Assembly: GCF_001949145.1 (NCBI RefSeq)
Contig: NW_019091406.1
Coordinates: forward strand, 1,561,385-1,625,384
Reading direction: 5' to 3'
Length of the DNA stretch: 64,000 nucleotides
Source of the DNA: Acanthaster planci
Lineage: Eukaryota; Echinodermata; Asteroidea; Valvatida; Acanthasteridae
In this document: in pieces, positions 57,401-64,000 of the stretch
Layout: each line of letters opens with the position of its first letter
Numbering within the stretch: position 1 is the first letter of the stretch
Notes under the pieces: model-generated
What the model was told of the DNA's origin: nothing
What the model saw: the letters and a program-made list of their open reading frames with translations, nothing else
Database searches by the model: none
Program-made: the position numbers and the translations under genes

Positions 57401-60400
57401 TTCCTCCTTACCATTCAATCAAGTCTTTAGAATAATTTTCTTATCTATAATTTCTTTTCCTTTGAGGAAACCTGCCAACATACCAAGACAAAATCCATCA
57501 AATGATGCCAAAGCACATGACTGTCTGCCTATTAAGACTGACCTGCTAGGTACGTAATGAGTCGGTTTTTATATTCTCTGTATCCCTTCAAGTGTCCGGC
57601 CATGTGATGGTAGTACAGCCTCAGGAACACGCCTTGCCCCATCTACCAAAGGAAACCAAATGAAAAACATGCGGTGATTTGAACTACCAAGGGCTGGGAC
57701 TCAAGCTTTGGGAAGTCGATAAAAAGTCTGCATCAAAAAGGAGCCATCCGAAAGAAAGGTGACAACCAAGAGTTGTTCACCTTTTTGGGCTTGGACTGTA
57801 GCCCAAGAGTGCAGTTTGCAAATAGAGGTCTGTAGGTTTGGGCTCCCGTATTTGACAAAAATCCTTCTCTGTTCACCTCCTACAATGCATGCAAATACCA
57901 GGCACTTTCGTTCTTGCCCGCTCTGACCTTTTTTTCAAACTCCTTTTCAGGTTTTTGCTTTCCTCCAGTGAAAAGAATGCAGCAGCTTTCAAAGGTTTGA
58001 AAATTATTTCAGGCAAAAATTCTTCCGTATTGGAAATTCAAAATAAGTTCTGCTGTGTGCTGCAGCTTGTATTATTGCTGGAAGTTTAGAAACCTCAAAC
58101 GACTTTGCTGTATTTACTTTTAGGAGTACGGCTCTCTGAAAAGTAGGTTTTCAAATTGAATTTCCATTGTCTAGCACAAATGAATGCCACTTATGAAAGT
58201 TATGAGCTTTCTAATGGGTCATCGAGCAAAAACATAATCCTACAATAAGAAACAGTTCAGTACGTTACAAATTATAAAAAGGAGCATTTCATTTTAAAAT
58301 TACAAAATTTCTCAGGGCAATGGGCTTTAATGATAATCAAGCAATGAAAATAATGGTACGCAATGAAAGATTAATTTTGAAAGATCTAATCTGTGGAAGG
58401 GTTTTGTTATTTTTTTCAAAATGCAGATTTCTTTCATTGATTTGTTAGCTGGGAAAAGAACCTACAAGAGCATGGATTCTACGCCCCTGACAAAATGTTT
58501 ACTGACTGACCTTGAGCAGTTTGATCTCTCCTATTCTGAGGAATGGTTGGTCCATGGCATCAGTGCGTAACCAGTACAAGGTGGTCTCAGCCAGGTAGAA
58601 GAGACTGGGTATATGGATGGTGACCAGGGGTGCCTGATTGAGAGAGACAATCAACAGGTCCAGGCACTCTGTACAGAAAAAAATGAGAAACAGTGAGAAA
58701 AGTTACAAATCCTTGAGCAGATTATGAAGCTTTGACGATCCGCTGCTCAGGATATTTTTACTTCACAGCCTTGAAACGAGATGATATTGACGGGTTCTTT
58801 TGGCATATCTATCACGTTCTCAGTGCAAAATGCAACAGGTACGGTGAATGTGAGGGTGAAAATTGTTACCCTTAAAAAGAGCTTGGTAATTTCAGACCTT
58901 CTCAAAGACCTTACTATCTTAAGACCAATCTTGTTGAAACTTGGCATGCATATAGATACATTCACTTTGAGAATACCCGTAAAGCTCAATTCCAGTTCAA
59001 TCTGATGAGGGGTTTTGTTCTTGTGGTCATTCATAATTCATGCTCACACAAGAGTCTACATCCCTGCTGCGCCTGCTCTGAGGCCACAGGACTAGTAAAA
59101 AGACTTTTCGCTGACTTATCTATGAAAAAAAAAGGGAATTTAGCAAGAACACATTTTGTATGTCAAAGTGATGGCAAGACATTATTAAAAACAATGGAGA
59201 TAAAAAAAATTGGTCGTGACAATACTGGAGAAAATGTGAGGCTCTTTTAAAGTTAAAACTACAGGCAAATCTCAGCTTACCCTCTTGTATTTTTCCACGG
59301 CACTGTGCCAGCATGGAGAGGTCTGTCCAGGCCTTAGGGAGGTCCACATTCTTACCCTTGCCACCTTCCAAAATTCCTGCTCTCCTCTGTAATTAGAAAA
59401 CACATGGTGGGGTCACAACTTGAAGCTGGTCAATGGAATGGAGTGGCGTTTCTGAAAATAGTTGTCCTTTATAAGAAGAAAATGGCTTCTTCATGATCTG
59501 CAAACCAAGACTTGTGCATTATCAACACGTTTCAACCATTATTTCACTTTTCCAATTCCAAAATACACCTGTTGCATATAGTCAGTTTCAAAAGTGAAAC
59601 AAAGTTTTGTTCCAATTTACAGCTTGTCAGTGCTACATGACCTCATACCCCAGTAACTCTAAACATGGATGTATGTATGCCTCCTGCTCTTGCTAAACCT
59701 GTCCCTGCTGTTGCTGTTAAACATCAGGAAAAGATAACGATTCAATATTTCTCACTTTGGTTCTATTGAGCATTTTGTGGGCAATTGCTTCCAGTTTCTC
59801 TTTCTCATCCAGACTGGTGGTGCCATTGAATTGCTGCACAAAGCTCTCCGACAGTTCCAAAGGGTTTCTGAGGGAGACAAGTGAAACTAAATATTTAGCC
59901 ACACATTCTGAAATAGGCACACTATACATGTTAAAGGAAATACCACATTGAAAACTAAGTGCATTTTCCTGTATGTAGTTTTTTAAACTAAACGTTTACA
60001 ATTTACTTACTTCACTGATCCAGAGGTTGTGTTCATCTTTCATTATCACTAATCAAAGACAAGTTAATTTTCTCATATTTGGTAGTCTACCTACCATTTT
60101 AATATACCACTTGTTCGTAAAAAGTTAAAATTTGATGTCCAAATGCATTGATTTTTTCCTCCAATCTCAACAAAATTAAACGCATTACCGCAGCAGTCCC
60201 AGAGTAATACTGAAAGCACTACGCCAACTACAACTTATATTGACAATATGTCAAGGGCCAGTTATTGTGTATGATGCAATGCACAATACTACAACCTTTA
60301 CATACAGATAATAAGCCTCACTTTGTCTAGTGGTGTACCGCCCAAGAACAGTTCAAGTGTATTTCTACAATTTTGAGAAGTATACACATGGCTTCTCAAA

Positions 60401-60716
60401 GCGTCATTCACCGCCCAGCTCACAAGGTAAGCAAGCTGCTAAATATGAAAACAAAAGGTGCTTTACTTGTACTTGAATATGGGCTGGTGTCTTTTCTTGG
60501 ACCAAAAAATTACCTCGAGCATTTTGACTGGAAGGCGTTTCTTAAGTGGACAGGCCTAATGGCAACAGATTTCCTCTACCTTGTAGTTGGTGGGATCCGC
60601 TGCGTCTTGACACTCTGTAGGTAGGACTGCTGGAGTAATCTCTCTTGCAACTCCTCCCGCTGTGACTGGGATATGATCCCAAATTTGTGAACGATGGGAA
60701 CCCGAGTAATAGGCAT
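47376..60716 (-). CDS. TMEM232: TMEM232-family protein, complete coding region
   Basis: Thirteen exons with matching phases sum to 3,024 nt, a 1,007-residue protein. Human TMEM232 is about 657 residues. The assignment rests on my memory of the family: an N-terminus like MPITRVPIVHKFGIIS, then NPLELSESFVQQFN, LAQCRGKIQEECLDLLI, IHIPSLFYLAETTLYWL, WPWEVSFAYAELMSHLCLH, WGWRIRYSAILGLVKV and a charged C-terminus with RIVEDQWRKELQ. The mouse protein is reported to be needed for sperm flagella. Despite the name I see no convincing 20-residue membrane span; the conserved parts read as helical repeats. The extra length comes mainly from exons 6-8. The gene is divergent from LYRM7. Confidence 0.8.
49105..50854 (-). 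CDS. TMEM232: TMEM232 coding exons 9-11 (conserved core)
   Basis: The exons are 50575-50854, 49956-50137 and 49105-49307. They read GLAGWPWEVSFAYAELMSHL, SSAGLLDLAEYQGKID, WGWRIRYSAILGLVKVTRC, RTVAWNALMRCHSMERDHRV and AHIETQMQKALITRS. The W-W-x-R-Y-S segment looks like one helical (ARM/HEAT-like) repeat and is the best family signature. Phases 1, 0 and 2 at the exon ends join the neighbours correctly. Confidence 0.82.
51689..51940. mobile_element. Foldback MITE, ATATGGGTAA ends
   Basis: Arms of about 65-75 bp share ATATGGGTAAGTCCAGAAA, TAGGGGTCCA, TTTTCGTGTCCCTGT and ACATCTGAC. It lies in TMEM232 intron 8. Confidence 0.65.
52632..55426 (-). CDS. TMEM232: TMEM232 coding exons 6-8 (large disordered insertions)
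   Basis: The exons are 55176-55426, 54038-54303 and 52632-53580. Short conserved-looking segments (YPGAHLCLRFISEVGRLVVE; LWHSLDVWRCVVHLSGGFRE; WVDALCALRVIAETARSDL) are separated by long S/D/E/P/G-rich stretches. The 949-nt exon 8 alone carries about 280 residues with little predicted structure. The exon 6 acceptor (TGTCAAG) is weak and is supported mainly by phase. The insertions are absent from human TMEM232 as I remember it. Confidence 0.78.
54885..54965. repeat. Fragment with GTCGAGTCC / CAAGTCACAAG words
   Basis: Short words recall the ACTCAAGTC-rich element at 40091-40573. The segment is too short to classify. It lies in TMEM232 intron 6. Confidence 0.3.
56050..56292. mobile_element. 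MITE with AAACCAGGCTGAAGT arms
   Basis: Inverted arms of about 37 bp at 56053-56089 and 56259-56289 share CATCCC, AAACCAGGCTGAAGT and GGTA. Target duplication not resolved. It lies in TMEM232 intron 5. Confidence 0.55.
56320..56563. mobile_element. MITE with GGCCGTTTTCCA ends
   Basis: Inverted ends of about 40 bp share GGCCGTTTTCCAATAC-like and CTCCGTCTTAGGC-like blocks. It lies 28 bp from the neighbouring MITE. Confidence 0.6.
57543..60716 (-). CDS. TMEM232: TMEM232 coding exons 1-5 (conserved N-terminal part)
   Basis: The exons are 60580-60716, 59756-59867, 59281-59386, 58511-58668 and 57543-57642. The start ATG at 60714-60716 follows a likely acceptor (AATCCTGCAG) about 35 nt upstream, so the 5' UTR is probably spliced. 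Exon ends are in phases 2, 0, 1, 0, 1. Sequence includes KFGIISQSQREELQERLL, KAWTDLSMLAQCRGKIQE, LVTIHIPSLFYLAETTLYWL and LYYHHMAGHLKGYREYKN. It is moderately rich in leucine and aromatic residues and probably all-helical. Confidence 0.8.
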
Positions 60717-62823
60717 GACTGATGATGGCTGCCTTTAGAGTCAAAATGCTGCAGGATTCACCAACAAACTGTAGCAAAGATTGGTAATTAAGACTAAAAC
60801 TGGAAAAAAATTCCATAGTGGACTGTCACTATTTTCAAGTGCCATACTTTAAATATCTACAAGTTTAGCGTACTTTTATAACCTATCCCTTGTGCATGTA
60901 TGTACTGAACCCCCCTTCCTTAGTCTTGGGGTAAAATTCCTACAGAATTATCTGGTGCCTCTCCTGCTAAATGTACTTACATTTAAGATCTCACTCATGC
61001 AATCATCCTTGGCAGTGTTGGTTTTCCTTATTCTGGTCAAATACTCCCACAGTCCCACTTACTATGCATTTACATGTAATTGTGGGTATATGTATACTTG
61101 ACCAGAGGCAGAATTCGATGGACAGTTACTAAGCAAAACCCTTGCATCTCAGTGGGGTTGATGTTATGCTGGTACATGTATCACCATGTCATGAGTGAGT
61201 GCAGGTGAGAATTAATAAGATCTCAAATCTCCCGTTTTCCTTTTTTAGTTGAATATTTTTTTACCCTACGGAAATCAACCATAATCCAAGTTATTTACTT
61301 AGAGAACATTTAAAATTTTTCAGACCAATCTCATAGGGTTTGTGCACAGGATGTCAAGTGGTGTCCGTATGTGGAACTCTTTCCAAATTTTCTACCCAAA
61401 CAACTAGCCTAACAGTACACTGGCCTAAGTTAATTCATCAAATTCATGGCATTCATGCCCATGCCTGACATGCCTAAAACTTTCCTAAAAGTCATGAAGC
61501 TCGCAATGTCGAGGAGTGGCACCAGGCAAATTGCCCAAGTACATTAACAGTGGCATGCATTTAAACAGAAGCATAGGCCTATCTGGCACACTTGTAAGAG
61601 GACTCCAATTTCAAGTCATGATATTATGAAGTTTGAACTGTAAAATTGGGGCTCATCACAACCAATTGAGGAAAAACGTAAATAGCCGCGTTTCCATGGC
61701 AACCCTATTTGTAAACAACATTCCACACATAGATTTATGTGTACAACATACACTGTGCATACAATTTTGTTGATTCAAAAAAGAACGGCTGAAAATAAAT
61801 GAGCAACAGAGATGTTTTCTGTGACTCAATTTGTTTATCCTTTTGTTTACTGCTGTAAACACACAAAATGTGGCACTACTTTAACCATGATCTCCATTAA
61901 GAAAAAGAACGAAAAATGCCCATTTTCAGAAAATTCAAATCGCCATATCTCAGCAACGCCTCGACCAAATACAGACATATTGGTATCAATGTGCTCAGAA
62001 TTATTCCCTCTTTCAACACAACACAGTCATAAAGCTTATAGAGCAACTTCAAAAAATCCCATTTCTGTCCCTATAAGTAGGCCTAGGTCTACATAGTAAT
62101 GGCTGGCCGCAGGCAGGCAAGCAAGGGCAAACAATTACGTGATTAATCCAGCCTTCAGGCAAACACGGCAAAGGAAGCGCCTTTGCGCAACGGTATGTTT
62201 GGCACGACCATGTACCCCCAGAACTGAGGGTCCGGACGTCGGACCCCACAGTTCTGGGGGTAACAACCATGTCCATGATCGGATGACGACCATGACCAGC
62301 ATGACCACTGATGTCGACAGCAAACAATACTAGTGCCAAACAGCCAACTGTGTACAACTGAGTAAGGTACCTTTATAAAGTGATTACACTAACACTGTAA
62401 GATGTTCTGTCCAATAACAAAACGAACTCTTTAGTGGTAGGCCTACCATGCATTGCCAACCGAGGGAAGTTTTCCCGAATCGAAAGCTGTTTTCTTCTGC
62501 TGTACAGCGCCATCTTGTTTCTTGGGATCCATGGAAATGAGCTTAGTCTTTATTTTATTTTTGTCCAATCATCGAAGATATTTGGATATATCTAAATACA
62601 TTGTAGCCAATAGGCTATCTCTGTGATTCCTCCATCTAAAGATAAACCTCGTTCCAGGTTAGCTTTTTTAAAGCTACCATGTACTGTATTAATACAGGAC
62701 TCATATTGAGAAATGATACGAGGTTACAAATCTTACATCCACGCACCACCGGCCGGGCGCGGGTTGGGCCTAAATTGGAGAAGCAAGCGGTGAATCGAGG
62801 ACGTACAGGAGGAGCAAAGTAGG
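60717..62823. promoter_or_regulatory. TMEM232 5' region and TMEM232/LYRM7 divergent promoter
   Basis: This stretch probably holds the TMEM232 5' UTR exon and intron, and toward the right a shared promoter. A YY1-like CAAGATGGCGC (minus strand, 62507-62517), a GC-rich patch (about 62738-62770) and an inverted CCAAT box (62775-62778) lie within 320 bp before the LYRM7 ATG. A GC-rich hairpin sits at 62213-62262. Start sites are inferred. No coding exon is seen. Confidence 0.5.
62213..62262. repeat. GC-rich perfect-type hairpin
   Basis: TACCCCCAGAACTG and GGGTCC on the left pair with GGACCC and CAGTTCTGGGGGTA on the right. A near-complete 24-bp stem surrounds GACGTC. It lies upstream of TMEM232 coding exon 1, toward the promoter. 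Confidence 0.75.
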
Positions 62824-63929
62824 ATGATGCGTTCAAAGGTAATGAAATGCTTAAGAATTAGAAAATAGCTTTGTGAACCGCTAAACATCATAATCATGAT
62901 CTGGCCGATTTTTCAGCTGTTCATCAGTTCGGTTCATATACCAGTTTGGGGGCGGGGCTTCGGGTTGCGCTACACTAAATACTCGCCCACTGAAAACAGT
63001 GCAAAAATCGCAAAATATGGAGGGCCTGACATTTCGATCCAAGCAGAATCTTTCTCAAAGGCAAAAATCGGACAGAAACAGCGCCGGCTGGTGACTCTCA
63101 GTGAGACATGTGAGAGATTGGCATCCCGCTTTTCTTTGGACCTTAAAGATTACGGCCAGAAGCTCACTTTTCTTTTCAATTTTGTAGGGGTAGCCTCGCA
63201 AATTTCTTTTATTCGCTTCTCCGAAAACACCCCCAAAATAAGAGTAAACCATGAAAACTGTGTGCTCAGTTCATAGTTGCCTGCCTCTATGCAAAATAGG
63301 CCCACAGGTTGCAGGGTTTTGTGAACAAAATATGCTGAGTTGGACGCCAGAAGTGCCAAATTCGCGATTTAAGAAAATATCTCCTTATGATCGCTTCCGA
63401 TAATCACACCTGTTATTGTAAAAACCCCTTTGGATCACAAAGTATTAATGAGCTCACACATAGAAATCTTATCATTTAGTGAAATGCACCCTATAATATT
63501 ACCCTGAAGGTCGCTTTCTCAGAAAAATTGGCTAAAAGTGTGGAAAATCTATCCAAAATACAATGACCAATTCCAAAATTTGCGGAATGCGCTTTCTTGT
63601 TATTCTTTTGAAGGATAATACAGTTAACGTGAGCTGTCCAAGGAAATGTTTTTAAGTCATATATATAAAACTTGGAGAATTATGGTGGCCTACGGGATGG
63701 AATCTAGACTTCAACCTATTCCTACACAGGTTGATGATCAAGCAAACCATTCCAGCATGACTGACTACTGGCTTTTTGTAATCAACCAATAGAATTTCAG
63801 TTAAGAAGAAATTTTCCCTTGCTGACTTTTACTGTGTTTTTTTTTTTTGGTAGCAGGTGCTATCATTGTTCAAGAGCCTCCATCGAACAAGACAGACAGT
63901 GTTCCAAGGAGATGAGCCTGCTCTTAATG
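62824..63929 (+). CDS. LYRM7: LYRM7 complex III assembly factor, first two coding exons
   Basis: LYRM7 (MZM1-like) is a mitochondrial matrix LYR-family chaperone that holds the Rieske Fe-S protein before insertion into respiratory complex III. Coding exon 1 (62824-62838) is only 15 nt, MMRSK, and ends at GTAATG. Exon 2 (63857-63929) follows TTTGGTAGCAG and reads VLSLFKSLHRTRQTVFQGDE then PALN, leaving in phase 1. Human reads MGRAVK then [20 protein letters not shown], so about 16 of 24 residues of exon 2 are identical or similar and the exon border falls at the same place. The rest of the gene is beyond the right edge. The first or second of two adjacent ATGs could be used. Confidence 0.85.
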
Positions 63930-64000
63930 GTATTTGAAGATTGTTTGGCTGTAGTTTCAAAGCACCTGCCCCCTCTTCTTTCCTTCTCCCGCTTAAACTT

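Noticed and set aside
57780-57890. Further SINE copy (GGTTTGGGCTCCC, AAAATCCTTCTCTG)
   Set aside because: Only short words match the other copies; too weak to list.

Overview
The window is animal nuclear DNA. Short GC-rich exons with GT-AG borders sit in long AT-rich introns, and dispersed MITEs and tRNA-derived SINEs lie between them. The frequent ACATGTAC and TAGGCCTA words, together with the protein families, suggest a marine invertebrate deuterostome. My best guess is an echinoderm, perhaps a sea star, but this is inference only; amphioxus or a hemichordate is not excluded. A 100-base run of N (12698-12797) marks an assembly gap.

Four host genes are supported, each with matching splice phases at every junction I assigned. 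(1) Minus strand, 18-24496: CEP152 (asterless), the centriole-duplication scaffold. It has 18 coding exons (about 1,082 residues), and its 3' end lies beyond the left edge. (2) Plus strand, 27777-42906: RALBP1 (RLIP76), the Ral effector and RhoGAP, apparently complete (14 coding exons, about 822 residues); only the join between exons 1 and 2 is uncertain. (3) Minus strand, 47376-60716: a TMEM232-family gene, complete coding region in 13 exons, 1,007 residues. (4) Plus strand, 62824 to the right edge: the first two coding exons of LYRM7, a respiratory complex III assembly factor.

The genes form two divergent pairs. CEP152 and RALBP1 diverge from about 27.4 kb, where E2F-like, CCAAT, ZNF143-like and YY1-like motifs cluster. 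TMEM232 and LYRM7 diverge from about 62.5-62.8 kb, with a YY1-like site and a GC-rich stretch. RALBP1 and TMEM232 converge on 42.9-47.4 kb. No operon or shared pathway is evident, although CEP152 and TMEM232 both belong to centriole/flagellum biology in other animals.

The non-coding DNA is rich in small DNA-transposon derivatives, mostly foldback (hairpin) types. They include a 630-bp Tc1/mariner-like foldback whose empty site survives in a neighbouring tandem copy, an 855-bp PIF/Harbinger derivative with a damaged Myb/SANT-like gene but no transposase, a pogo-like MITE, and several unclassified hairpins. RALBP1 intron 12 holds a minisatellite of about 18 units whose 18/21-bp repeats each carry a small inverted repeat. 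The most unusual gene-level structure is a decaying tandem array of CEP152 exon 3. I saw no clear evidence of an undescribed multi-gene system.
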